From: Nanchangia anserum
GTDB lineage: Bacteria; Actinomycetota; Actinomycetes; Actinomycetales; Actinomycetaceae
DNA length: 64,000 nucleotides
Reading direction: 5' to 3'
Assembly (NCBI RefSeq): GCF_015240065.1
Contig: NZ_CP060506.1
Coordinates: forward strand, 1 to 64,000
Under the pieces are notes generated by a model. It saw nothing but the letters and a program-made list of their open reading frames with translations. It ran no database searches and was not told where the DNA came from. Positions 26,424 to 34,907 of the stretch are shown here, in pieces; the first letter of the stretch is position 1, and each line of letters starts with the position of its first letter. The position numbers and the translations under genes are program-made.

Positions 26424-27641
26424 GTGGAACGCTTCCAAGGTCTCCTCGGCATCATCGTCATTCTGGGTGTCCTCATTGCCCTCTCACGCGCCCGCCGCCA
26501 CATCAAGTGGCGCACGCTCGCGGTTGGCCTCATCCTTCAGGTCGTCTTCGCCCTCATCGTCCTCAAGTGGGCGCCCGGCGTCGCCGCGCTCAAGGGGATC
26601 GCATCGGCCGTCCAAAAGCTCACCGAGTACACGAACGAAGGCACCCTGTTTGTGTTCGGGTCGCTCATGCCGGCAGACTCCAAGGGTTTCGTCTTCGCCC
26701 TCAACGTCCTGCCGGTCATCATCTTCCTCGGGATGATCATTCAGGCCCTGTACTACCTGCGCGTCATCCAGTACATCGTTGACGGCGTCGGTTTTGTCCT
26801 CGGCAAGCTGCTGGGCGTGTCCAAGATCGAATCCGTGTGGGCGGCCACCGTCATCTTCCTCGGCCAATCCGAAGCCCCGCTGCTCATCAAGCCCTACCTG
26901 CCCCGGCTCACCCAGGCCCAGCTGTTCACGTGCATGACCGGCGGCTTCGCCTCGGTCGCCGGGTCGACCCTCATCGGCTATTCGCTGCTGGGCGCACCGC
27001 TGCCCTACCTGCTGGCTGCCTCGCTCATGAACGCCCCGGGCTCGATCATCGTCGCCAAGGCCTTCTTCCCCGACACCGAAGAATCCGACCTCGACGCCAA
27101 CGTGCGCTCGGTGCGCGACGAAGAATCGCGCAACATCGTCGACGCCCTGTCCCACGGCGCCATGGCCGGTGGACGCATCGCGATCGCCGTGGGCTGCATG
27201 CTCATCGCCTTCATCGCCCTCATCCACATGTTCAACGGCATCATCGGTGGAGTGGGCTCGTGGTTTGGGCAGACCAACTGGTCGCTTGAGGGCCTGTTCG
27301 GCATCATCTTGTCGCCCTTCGCCTGGCTCATCGGTGTCTCGTGGGACGAGGCCCCCATGGTCGCGAACTTCATCGGTCAAAAGACCGTCCTCAACGAGTT
27401 CGTCGGCTACACGGCCCTGTCGGACGTCGTCAAGACGATCTCGCCGAAGGGCCTGCTCATCTCCACCTTCGCGCTGGCAGGCTTCGCGAACTTCGGCTCG
27501 ATCGCCATTCAGATCGGGACGTTCTCGGCGCTCATCCCCGAACGCCGCAGCGAAGTTGCCCGACTCGCCCCGCTTGCCCTGTTCACTGGCTTCTGCGTGA
27601 ACATGCTCAACGCGGCGATCGTCGGCGTCGTCGCCTCCTGA
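26424..27641 (+). CDS. NupC-type concentrative nucleoside transporter
   Basis: 405 residues with about ten membrane segments. Family motifs include a G-Q-SEAP box (FLGQSEAPLLIKPYL), TGGFASVAGSTLIGY, and LNEFVGY followed by FALAGFANFGSIAIQIG, which form the nucleoside and cation sites of CNT carriers. It takes up nucleosides by proton or sodium symport. GTG start behind AAAAGGAC. It fits the deoC/deoD catabolic set downstream. Confidence 0.93.
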   Translation: MERFQGLLGIIVILGVLIALSRARRHIKWRTLAVGLILQVVFALIVLKWAPGVAALKGIASAVQKLTEYTNEGTLFVFGSLMPADSKGFVFALNVLPVIIFLGMIIQALYYLRVIQYIVDGVGFVLGKLLGVSKIESVWAATVIFLGQSEAPLLIKPYLPRLTQAQLFTCMTGGFASVAGSTLIGYSLLGAPLPYLLAASLMNAPGSIIVAKAFFPDTEESDLDANVRSVRDEESRNIVDALSHGAMAGGRIAIAVGCMLIAFIALIHMFNGIIGGVGSWFGQTNWSLEGLFGIILSPFAWLIGVSWDEAPMVANFIGQKTVLNEFVGYTALSDVVKTISPKGLLISTFALAGFANFGSIAIQIGTFSALIPERRSEVARLAPLALFTGFCVNMLNAAIVGVVAS

Positions 27642-27655
27642 CTTTCTCGTGACCA

Positions 27656-27698
27656 CTGTGGGTGGTGGCGTGACTGGAAAGCACGTCACCACCCACAG
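27656..27698 (+). terminator. Terminator after the nucleoside transporter
   Basis: 17-bp arms (27656-27672 / 27682-27698) with one G-T wobble and a 9-nt loop, just after the stop codon. Confidence 0.75.
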
Positions 27699-27712
27699 CC
27701 GTATGTGCGACT

Positions 27713-27778
27713 ACCCGCGCGGGGGAGAGACCGCGAGACGCCCACTATGTGGGACGCGCTCGCGGCCCCCGCGCGGGT
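27713..27778 (+). ncRNA. Candidate structured RNA, nested three-helix element
   Basis: Outer 13-bp perfect helix 27713-27725 / 27766-27778, a purine bulge AGAGA (27726-27730), a 7-bp helix CCGCGAG/CTCGCGG (27731-27737 / 27759-27765) and an apical 5-bp helix CCCAC/GTGGG with a TAT loop (27741-27745 / 27749-27753). It lies after the nupC terminator and upstream of the MetE-like gene. I do not match it to a known riboswitch. It could instead be a second terminator or a DNA operator. Confidence 0.45.
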
Positions 27779-27851
27779 CAACTACATCTAGTAGTGACAT
27801 AGCAGACACTTCCGACGGGCAGACCCGTTGGCGCACGCAGATGGGGGTGAC

Positions 27852-27945
27852 ATGACGACCGTGGTCCTCTTCCCTGCTTCGCTGGCGTCGGGGACGCGTC
27901 GCCAGATGTTGCGCCACGCGTGACCGCGGCAGCACCGATGCTGCC
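27852..27945 (+). promoter_or_regulatory. Possible leader peptide and hairpin upstream of MetE-like gene
   Basis: A 23-codon frame (27852-27923, MTTVVLFPASLASGTRRQML...) with GGGGGTGAC before its ATG is followed at once by a 7-bp stem GGCAGCA/TGCTGCC (27928-27934 / 27939-27945). The layout resembles a translated leader. No diagnostic codon run is present. Confidence 0.3.
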
Positions 27946-28024
27946 AGGAACGCACCCACGCGAATACCGTGCCCGGTCGTATTCGCGCTTCCCTACCCCA
28001 CACTTTGACGAAAAGGACTCTGTC

Positions 28025-29215
28025 ATGTCACGCGTACGCACCACCCACGTCGGCTCTTTGCCGCGCACCCCCGAACTGCTCGCCGCCAACGAGAAGTGTC
28101 ACGACGACGCCATCTCACAAGCCGAATTCGATGCTGTGCTCACCGCCGCCGCCGACGACGTCGTTGCCCGCCAAGCGAGCATCGGCCTCGACATCGTCAA
28201 CGAGGGCGAATACGGCCACATCACCTCGGGCAAAGTCGATTACGGCGCCTGGTGGAACTACTCGTTTACCCGACTCGGTGGCCTCGAGCTGACCGACGCC
28301 GACCGGTGGGACGATGACGAGAACGTCGAATCCACCCCCGGCAACATCCGGTTGACCTCGTTCCAGCACCGCCGCGACTGGTCGCGATTCCGCGACGCCT
28401 ACACCGATCCGACCTCGGGGATCTTGACCCACCGCGCGCGTGTGAAGAACCCCAAGATCGTCGCCCCCCTGACCTACATCGGGCACGACGCCGTCGCCAA
28501 GGATGTGGAACTGCTCCTGCACGGTCTCAACAAGGCGGGAAAACCGGCGTCTGACGGCTTTGTTGCCGCGCTGTCGCCGGGATCGTGCGCGCGCATCGCC
28601 AACGAGTACTACGCCAGTGACGAAGAGGTCGTGTGGGCGTGCGCCGACGCGCTGCGTGAGGAATACACGGCCATCACCGACGCGGGGCTGACCGTCCAGA
28701 TCGATGATCCGTCCGTGGCCGAGGCATGGGACCAGATCCAACCCGAGCCCAGCGTCGAGGATTACCGTGACTTCATCCAGGTGCGCATCGACGCCCTCAA
28801 CCACGCTCTGGCGGGAATCCCGCGCGAGCAGGTGCGGTTCCACATCTGCTGGGGATCGTGGCATGGTCCCCACACCACCGACATCGGACTCGAGCACATC
28901 ATCGATAAGGTGCTCCAGGTTGAGGCCGGCGCCTTCACGTTCGAGGCAGCCAACGCCCGCCACGCTCACGAGTGGACCGTATGGAACGACGTCGATCTGC
29001 CCGACGACATCGTGCTCATCCCCGGCGCGGTCTCGCACTCGACCAACGTCGTCGAGCACCCCGAATTGGTCGCTCAGCGGCTGCGTCACTTCACCGATCT
29101 GGTCGGAAAGGACCGGGTCATCGCCTCGACCGACTGCGGCCTGGGCGGACGCATCCACGCCGATATCGCGTGGGCGAAGCTCGAAACGCTCGTCGAGGGC
29201 GCCTCCCGCGTCTGA
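28025..29215 (+). CDS. MetE C-terminal-like cobalamin-independent methyltransferase family protein
   Basis: 396 residues, UROD/MetE-like barrel. It opens TTHVGSLPRTPELL, and the zinc-site motifs are visible: HICWGSWHGPH and STDCGLGG, with a conserved Glu region between. This is the short MetE-related family (YxjG/YxjH type), which lacks the MetE N-domain, so it probably moves a methyl or other group to a thiol such as homocysteine from a donor other than polyglutamyl-folate. I chose ATG 28025, behind AAAAGGAC; upstream in-frame sequence is not family-like. Its place between nupC and deoC is unexpected. Confidence 0.8.
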   Translation: MSRVRTTHVGSLPRTPELLAANEKCHDDAISQAEFDAVLTAAADDVVARQASIGLDIVNEGEYGHITSGKVDYGAWWNYSFTRLGGLELTDADRWDDDENVESTPGNIRLTSFQHRRDWSRFRDAYTDPTSGILTHRARVKNPKIVAPLTYIGHDAVAKDVELLLHGLNKAGKPASDGFVAALSPGSCARIANEYYASDEEVVWACADALREEYTAITDAGLTVQIDDPSVAEAWDQIQPEPSVEDYRDFIQVRIDALNHALAGIPREQVRFHICWGSWHGPHTTDIGLEHIIDKVLQVEAGAFTFEAANARHAHEWTVWNDVDLPDDIVLIPGAVSHSTNVVEHPELVAQRLRHFTDLVGKDRVIASTDCGLGGRIHADIAWAKLETLVEGASRV

Positions 29216-29230
29216 TCGCCTGCCTCGCCC

Positions 29231-29284
29231 CTCCCGGCCGGCACATATGTCAATTTGATGATTGCCTCGTGTGCCGGTCGGGAG
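29231..29284. promoter_or_regulatory. Long inverted repeat between MetE-like gene and deoC
   Basis: 15-bp arms (29231-29245 / 29270-29284) with one wobble pair and a 24-nt loop. It may terminate the upstream transcript or act as an attenuator or operator for deoC, whose start is 45 bp further on. Confidence 0.5.
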
Positions 29285-29328
29285 TACCATCGTCGTGTTT
29301 AGCGGTCGCGGGATGAAGGACAGAGGCA

Positions 29329-29979
29329 ATGAGGCACGACGAACTATCCTCGATCATCGATCACACCCTGCTCGCTCCCGAGGCGACGACGGCCGACATC
29401 ACCGCGCTCGTCGCCGAAGCGGCGCGCTTGCGCACCTATTCCGTGTGCGTGTCACCCTCGCACCTGCCACTCTCGGTTCCCGACCACGTGAAGGTCGCGG
29501 CCGTGTGCGGTTTCCCCTCCGGTACACACACAGCGACGGTGAAAGCGACCGAAGCCCGCGCCATTGCCGCGGCCGGAGCCGACGAGATCGACATGGTCAT
29601 CAACCTGGGAGCGCTGCGCGGGGGCGACATTGACGCCGTTCGCGACGAGATCGCGCTCGTGCGCCAGGCCGCAACGAACGTCGTCCTCAAGGTCATCATC
29701 GAATCCGCCGTATTGAGCGACCCCGAGATCGTTTCCGCCTGTCGCGCCGCCGAGGACGGCGGGGCCGACTTCGTCAAGACGTCAACCGGCTTCCACCCGG
29801 CCGGTGGCGCCAGCACCCACGCGGTTGAACTCATGCGCAAGACAGTGGGAGATCGCCTGGGAGTCAAAGCCTCCGGCGGAATCCGCACGCTAGCCGACGC
29901 CAGGGCGATGATCGAGGCCGGAGCAAGCCGACTCGGCTGCTCGGCAAGCGCTCAGATTCTCGCCGAACTCGATTGCTGA
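29329..29979 (+). CDS. deoC: Deoxyribose-phosphate aldolase
   Basis: 216 residues, normal for Deo[12 protein letters not shown] at the start, EIDMVIN (catalytic Asp about 88) and DFVKTSTGF with the Schiff-base Lys150 are visible, and VKASGGIRT supplies the second Lys. It cleaves 2-deoxyribose-5-phosphate to glyceraldehyde-3-phosphate and acetaldehyde, the last step of deoxyribonucleoside breakdown. The mutase gene starts one base after its stop. Confidence 0.96.
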   Translation: MRHDELSSIIDHTLLAPEATTADITALVAEAARLRTYSVCVSPSHLPLSVPDHVKVAAVCGFPSGTHTATVKATEARAIAAAGADEIDMVINLGALRGGDIDAVRDEIALVRQAATNVVLKVIIESAVLSDPEIVSACRAAEDGGADFVKTSTGFHPAGGASTHAVELMRKTVGDRLGVKASGGIRTLADARAMIEAGASRLGCSASAQILAELDC

Positions 29980-29980
29980 C

Positions 29981-31648
29981 ATGGCTTTTCGCGACCTCCT
30001 CCACCGCGCCGAAGCGTGGGTGAGCGCCGACCCCGAGCCCGCCACGCGCAACGAACTCGCCCACCTCATCAACAAGGCCCGTCAAGGCGGGCCACGCTCG
30101 GCAGCCGGCATCGACCTCGCCTCACGCTTTCGCGGATCATTGACGTTTGGAACCGCCGGGTTGCGCGGGCGCCTGGGGGCGGGAGAAACCCGCATGAACC
30201 GAGCCGTCGTCATTCGCACGACGGCGGGCCTCATGGCGTGGCTCACCGACCAGGTCGATGCACCGCGCGTCGTCATCGGCTGCGACGCCCGCCACGGCTC
30301 GGCGGCCTTCGCCCGCGATGTAGCCCGAGTCGTCAGCGCGGCGGGAGGCCGCGCCCTCGTCCTCCCGCCGGGCCAGCCGACCCCGCTGACGGCGTTCGCC
30401 GTACGCGCCTACAACGCGGATGCGGGCGTGATGATTACGGCCTCGCACAACCCCGCCACCGACAACGGCTACAAGGTATACACGGGAGGACGCATTAGCG
30501 AGGCCGCGGGCGTCCAGATCATTCCCCCCGCCGACGCCGAGATTAGCGCCCATATCGAGCGCGTCGGCGCAGCCACGACCGTTCCCACCGGTGACGACGC
30601 CATCGAGCACATCGATCCCCGTCTCGACTACATCAATCGCATCGTCAGCCTCGCTCGTCCCGGCGACATTCGCATCGTGCTGACCCCCATGCACGGCGTC
30701 GGGCGCTGCCTCGCCCACGCGGGATTGACGCGAGCCGGATTCACCGACCTCCACATCGTCGCCGCCCAGGCCGATTCCGACCCCAACTTCCCCACCGTTG
30801 CCTTCCCCAACCCCGAGGAAGACGGCGCCCTCGACCTCGCGCGCGAATACGCCCGCCGTATCGACGCCGACCTCGTTATCGCGCTCGACCCCGACGCCGA
30901 TCGCTGCGCAGTGTGCGTGCCCGAGGGCACCACGTGGCGCCAACTCAGCGGCGACGAAGTCGGCATGATCCTCGCCGACGACGTGGCGCGCCGCGCGGTG
31001 GCCGATAAACGCACGGGAACCATCGCAACCTCCGTCGTCTCCACGCGCGCCATTGCCTCCATCGCCGCGTTCTACGGCCTGAAATCAGCAACGACGCTGA
31101 CCGGCTTCAAATGGATCGCCCGCGTTCCCGACCTCATCTTCGGCTGCGAGGAAGCCATCGGCTACTGCCCCGATCCCGATGCCGTTGCCGACAAGGACGG
31201 GATTGCCACCGCGATCCTCGTCTGCTCGATTGCCGCGCAATGTCGCGCTCGCGGACGCACGCTGCTTGACCTGCTCGACGACATCGCGGAGCGGATCGGC
31301 CCCTCGCGAACGCGCGCCCTCACAGTCAGACTCGACGATCCGGCCCAGGGGGCCGCGATCATGGCGAGTTTGCGCGCGAATCCGCCTCGGCTGCTCGCCG
31401 GGGAGAAGGTCGCCGAGGTCGTTGACCTCGCCTCTGGCTGGAGAGGATTGCCGCCGACCGACGCGGTCATGGTGACAACCGAGGCCGACTCGCGCCTCGT
31501 CGTGCGCCCCTCCGGTACCGAGCCGAAGATCAAGTGCTACCTCGAGGCGAGTGCGCCGGTGGGTACCCCTCGATCACGCTGGGGCGAGGTCGAGGAGCGC
31601 CTCCAGCGATTGAGCGCAGACGTCACCGCGCTGGTGGACCTGGCCTAG
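29981..31648 (+). CDS. Phosphopentomutase/phosphoglucomutase-like phosphosugar mutase
   Basis: 555 residues of the alpha-D-phosphohexomutase family. The phosphoserine loop is TASHNPATDNGYKVY, the metal loop DPDADRCAV, the sugar loop GCEEAIGYC and the phosphate loop RPSGTEPKIK. Being one base behind deoC and near deoD, it most likely acts as the phosphopentomutase converting deoxyribose-1-phosphate to the 5-phosphate. Glucose-1-phosphate or mannose-phosphate activity is also possible in this family. Confidence 0.88.
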   Translation: MAFRDLLHRAEAWVSADPEPATRNELAHLINKARQGGPRSAAGIDLASRFRGSLTFGTAGLRGRLGAGETRMNRAVVIRTTAGLMAWLTDQVDAPRVVIGCDARHGSAAFARDVARVVSAAGGRALVLPPGQPTPLTAFAVRAYNADAGVMITASHNPATDNGYKVYTGGRISEAAGVQIIPPADAEISAHIERVGAATTVPTGDDAIEHIDPRLDYINRIVSLARPGDIRIVLTPMHGVGRCLAHAGLTRAGFTDLHIVAAQADSDPNFPTVAFPNPEEDGALDLAREYARRIDADLVIALDPDADRCAVCVPEGTTWRQLSGDEVGMILADDVARRAVADKRTGTIATSVVSTRAIASIAAFYGLKSATTLTGFKWIARVPDLIFGCEEAIGYCPDPDAVADKDGIATAILVCSIAAQCRARGRTLLDLLDDIAERIGPSRTRALTVRLDDPAQGAAIMASLRANPPRLLAGEKVAEVVDLASGWRGLPPTDAVMVTTEADSRLVVRPSGTEPKIKCYLEASAPVGTPRSRWGEVEERLQRLSADVTALVDLA

Positions 31649-31672
31649 CTAAGGGGCACGGCGGTCACGAAG

Positions 31673-32605
31673 CTACTGCGCGAGATGTGCGGCCGTGCGC
31701 TCGTCGGTGACCAGGTGGGTGGCGATCCCGCGCGACAGCGCGACGCGCAGGGCGTTGACCTTCGTGGGTCCGCCGGCCACGAGCAGGCGGGTCGGACAGC
31801 GGGTCAGGTCCTCAATGGTGATTCCGATCGTGCGTTCGTCAATCGAAGGCACGGCGATCTCGCCATCCTTGGTGAAGAACCGCGAGCACACGTCGCCGAC
31901 GGCCCGGCTGCGCAGCTCGGTCAACTCGTCTTCTGATAGGTAGCCGAGGTTGAGCGGCAAAGAGCCGCGCGAGACATCGCCGACGGTAAAGACGGCGATG
32001 TCACAGCTGCGTCCGGCCTCGAGGACAGAGGCGATGTGGCGGTCCTCCTCGACGACCTGTTTGGTCTGAACGTTGTCGAAGATGATCGGCAGCGGCAGCG
32101 GCAGCGTCGACGCGCCAAAGGCGGCGGCAAAGAGACGCATCGTCTCCCAGTCGTGCGTCGAGCGCTGCGAGTGCGAGTGGCCGCCCTTGAGTTGGACGAT
32201 CTGGACGTCGCGCACGGAATACTCGGTGAGTTCGCGGGCGAGGGCATACATGGTGTCGCCCCACGAGATCCCGATCGAGTCTCCATCGTGGACGAGGCTC
32301 GTGAGGAGACCGGCCCCCACGGTGCCGAGTTCGCGCAGAACGTCCCCGCGCGCCTCGCGTGGAGCGTGCGCGACGCGCACGTCGTCGAGGTGATAGCGGG
32401 CGCGGATGATATGGGCCAACTCGGAGCGAGCTTCGCGCGGGTCATTGATCTGAATCGATACGTAGCCGCGGCGTTTGCCATAGCTGATGAGTTTCGACGC
32501 CGTGGGCCGCGAAACCCCGAGTTCGCGGGCGACGTCGGCCTGGCTCAAGCCCTTGTCGAAATACAGTTTGACCGCGTCGAGAGCTTGTTCATCACGCCTG
32601 TCCAT
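31673..32605 (-). CDS. SorC-family regulator (DeoR of B. subtilis type)
   Basis: 310 residues. The N-terminal helix-turn-helix reads YFDKGLSQADVARELGVSRPTASKLI, followed by the sugar-phosphate-binding SorC domain (GDSIGISWGDTMYALA, LLVAGG). These regulators respond to phosphosugars, here probably deoxyribose-5-phosphate. I chose ATG 32605, placed four bases after GGAGGT; a GTG two codons upstream overlaps the ribosome site. It is divergent from deoD and convergent with the mutase gene, so it likely controls both sides. Confidence 0.88.
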   Translation of the reverse strand: MDRRDEQALDAVKLYFDKGLSQADVARELGVSRPTASKLISYGKRRGYVSIQINDPREARSELAHIIRARYHLDDVRVAHAPREARGDVLRELGTVGAGLLTSLVHDGDSIGISWGDTMYALARELTEYSVRDVQIVQLKGGHSHSQRSTHDWETMRLFAAAFGASTLPLPLPIIFDNVQTKQVVEEDRHIASVLEAGRSCDIAVFTVGDVSRGSLPLNLGYLSEDELTELRSRAVGDVCSRFFTKDGEIAVPSIDERTIGITIEDLTRCPTRLLVAGGPTKVNALRVALSRGIATHLVTDERTAAHLAQ

Positions 32606-32681
32606 ACCCACCTCCCTGGCATGCCCGGGCTAACTATATCCATGACGACGTGGGCGCGTCGGAGTGCCCATCACCGCGATA

Positions 32682-32713
32682 AACCTTTGTTCGCGCCACG
32701 CTTGACAAAGGTT
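32682..32713. promoter_or_regulatory. Probable SorC/DeoR operator and deoD promoter
   Basis: Perfect 9-bp inverted repeat AACCTTTGT (32682-32690) / ACAAAGGTT (32705-32713) with a 14-bp spacer. A TTGACA hexamer (32703-32708) overlaps the right arm, so binding would block the deoD promoter. It lies in the 159-bp space between regulator and deoD. Confidence 0.6.
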
Positions 32714-32764
32714 CACCTTCTGGCGCACGCTTAACTGATCGCGCAGACGATCGAAGGAGATTCT

Positions 32765-33493
32765 ATGACTGAGGTTGCGCAGACTCCCCATATTCGTCCC
32801 ACCGCGCCAATCGCCTCGACGGTATTGCTGCCAGGCGACCCGCTGCGCGCCCAGTTCATTGCGCACACCTACCTCGACGACGTGCAACAGTTCAACGCCG
32901 TGCGCAACATGGTCGGCTTTACGGGGACGTATCGAGGCCGCGAGATCTCGGTCATGGGCTCGGGGATGGGAATCCCGTCCATCAGTCTGTACGCGTGGGA
33001 ATTGATCCACGTCTTCGGGGCTAAGCGGCTGATCCGCATCGGCTCGTGCGGTGCCATGCAGCCAGACCTCGACCTCTACGACATCGTCATCGCCCAGTCG
33101 GCCTCGACGGACTCGCACTTCCTTCACCACTACAACCTGCCCGGCACCTACGCGCCGACGGGATCGTACCGACTGCTGCGGGCCTTCGATCACGCGGCGA
33201 GTGAGCGTCACATCGACGTCCACGTGGGCAACATCTTGTCCACCGACGTCTTCTACAACGCCGCTGACGACGTGAACGAGCGGTGGGCAGCCATGGGCGT
33301 CCTCGCCGTCGAAATGGAGTCGGCTGGCCTGTACGCGGTGGCCGCCGAGGCCGGAATCGAGGCTCTGGGCGTCTTCACGGTCTCGGACAATCTCGTCACC
33401 GGCGCGAAGACGACGGCCCACGAACGCGAGCAGGCGTTCACCCAGATGGCAGAACTGGCCCTGAGCGTGGCCGGAAAGGACGAGCTGGCATGA
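32765..33493 (+). CDS. deoD: Purine nucleoside phosphorylase DeoD type
   Basis: 242 residues. Recognisable segments: LPGDPLRAQFIA (phosphate loop), GSGMGIPSISLYAWEL, RIGSCGAMQPD and AVEMESAGLYA (nucleoside-binding Glu-Met-Glu), with SDNL further on as the catalytic Asp region. It splits purine (deoxy)ribonucleosides to base and sugar-1-phosphate. A ribosome site GAAGGAG precedes ATG. It overlaps the next gene by four bases (ATGA). Confidence 0.95.
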   Translation: MTEVAQTPHIRPTAPIASTVLLPGDPLRAQFIAHTYLDDVQQFNAVRNMVGFTGTYRGREISVMGSGMGIPSISLYAWELIHVFGAKRLIRIGSCGAMQPDLDLYDIVIAQSASTDSHFLHHYNLPGTYAPTGSYRLLRAFDHAASERHIDVHVGNILSTDVFYNAADDVNERWAAMGVLAVEMESAGLYAVAAEAGIEALGVFTVSDNLVTGAKTTAHEREQAFTQMAELALSVAGKDELA

Positions 33494-34877
33494 ACCGCAT
33501 AGGCACCGACAAGGCGCTGGACCCGCGCCGGGCCGTTCCGATTATTCTCGGGATTTTCCTGTTTAGCCTCATCATCGACAACGGCTTTAAGTTCATGACG
33601 AAGGCGATCCAGGACGACCTGGCCCTGAGCGCGGCGCAGGCGTCGCTACAGGCCACCCTGGCGGGCCTCGTCATTGGCATCGGCGCGGTCGTCTACGCTG
33701 CCCTTGCCGACTCGGTGTCGATGAAAAAACTGCTGTACCTGTGCGTCATCCTCATCGCCGTCGGCGGAGTCATCGGATTCGCCTTTTCTGGCTCCTACGC
33801 CATGGTCGTCATCGCCCGCCTCATCCAAACGACGGGTTTGGCAGCGGGAGAGACGCTGTACGTCATCTACGTGACGAAGTATCTTCCCGCGGCGCAACAA
33901 AAGACCTATCTGGGGTTCTCGACGGCCGCATTCCAGGCGTCGACGCTGTTCGGTGCCGTCGCATCCGGCTTCGTCGCCACCTATGTCTCGTGGGCGGCGA
34001 TGTTCGTCATCCCCGTCATCATGGTTCTCTCGATCCCCATCGTGAAGCGCACCGTGCCGCCCACCGAGGCCGTCTCGACGCGCTTCGATGCGCTGGGACT
34101 GTTCATCATCGCTGTGACGGTCACCGGGGTGCTGCTGTTCCTCCAGGCGTTTAATCCCCTTTACCTGATCGTCGTCGCGGTGGGAATCGTTGCTTTTGTG
34201 TGGCACATCTGCCGCCACGATGGGGCCCTGGTGCGCCCGGAGTTCTTCCGAAACAAGCGGTTTAGTTGCATTATCGCGCTCGTCTTCATCGTCTATTCCG
34301 TTCAGCTGGGCTACATCATCCTCGTCCCCTACATCGGCGACAAGGTCTACCACCTCAGCACCGACGAGGCGTCGCTGCTGCTGGCGCCCGGATACGCGTG
34401 CGCCATCGTCGTCGGGTGCGCTTCGGGCTGGGTGGGGCGTCACCTGTCCTCGCGCCTGACGATCATCATCGCGCTCTTTGGCATCGTTGCTGCCCTGGCG
34501 ATCGCCGCGGTGGGAATCGAGGTGGGTCGCGCAGTCCTCATGCTGTCGATCGTCTTCTTCCCCAGCTCCTTCGCCTCTTCTACGCCCCGCTGTTGGCAAC
34601 CGCCATCCGCGATATCCCCAGGGAGCAAACGGGGATCGCCATCGGCTTCTACAACCTCACGATTAACGTCGCCGTGCCCGTCGGCATCGCCTACACGGCA
34701 AAGCTCATCGACGTGGCGCCGCGCTCGCTGGGGTGGCTGAGCCTGTCGACCACGCCGGACGCCCAGGTCATGTCGACGATCCTGTGGATCCTCGCCGCCG
34801 TCGCCCTCGTCGGCACGCTCGGCTACATGGCGGTGGACCGGATGCTGTGGCAGGCGCAGGCCACCACTCGCCACTGA
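33490..34877 (+). CDS. MFS transporter in deo locus (frameshifted)
   Basis: About 462 residues if joined, 12-14 membrane segments. The N-terminal half reads IILGIFLFSLIIDNGFKFM and LADSVSMKKLLYLC. After VLMLSIVFFP the frame fails at the CCCC run 34560-34563. One more C gives VFFPQLLRLFYAPLLATAIRD and continues to TGIAIGFYNLTINVAVPVGIAY, ending at 34877. Coupled by ATGA to deoD, so it may carry nucleosides or a base; drug-efflux MFS members look similar. Confidence 0.78.
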
Positions 34878-34907
34878 CGAGTCTGCCTCGGGTGGTCGGC
34901 GATTCCG

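Noticed and set aside
26484-27692. 402-codon open frame antisense to nupC
   Set aside because: Same reason: Asp/Glu/Gly-rich mirror of a hydrophobic coding sequence, no family.
27642-28024. SAM or cobalamin riboswitch before the MetE-like gene
   Set aside because: None of the conserved core elements I know of these riboswitches could be found.
34266-34877. 203-codon frame inside the MFS gene as a separate protein
   Set aside because: Only its second half reads as MFS sequence and it continues the frame before the CCCC run; it is the repaired end of one gene.
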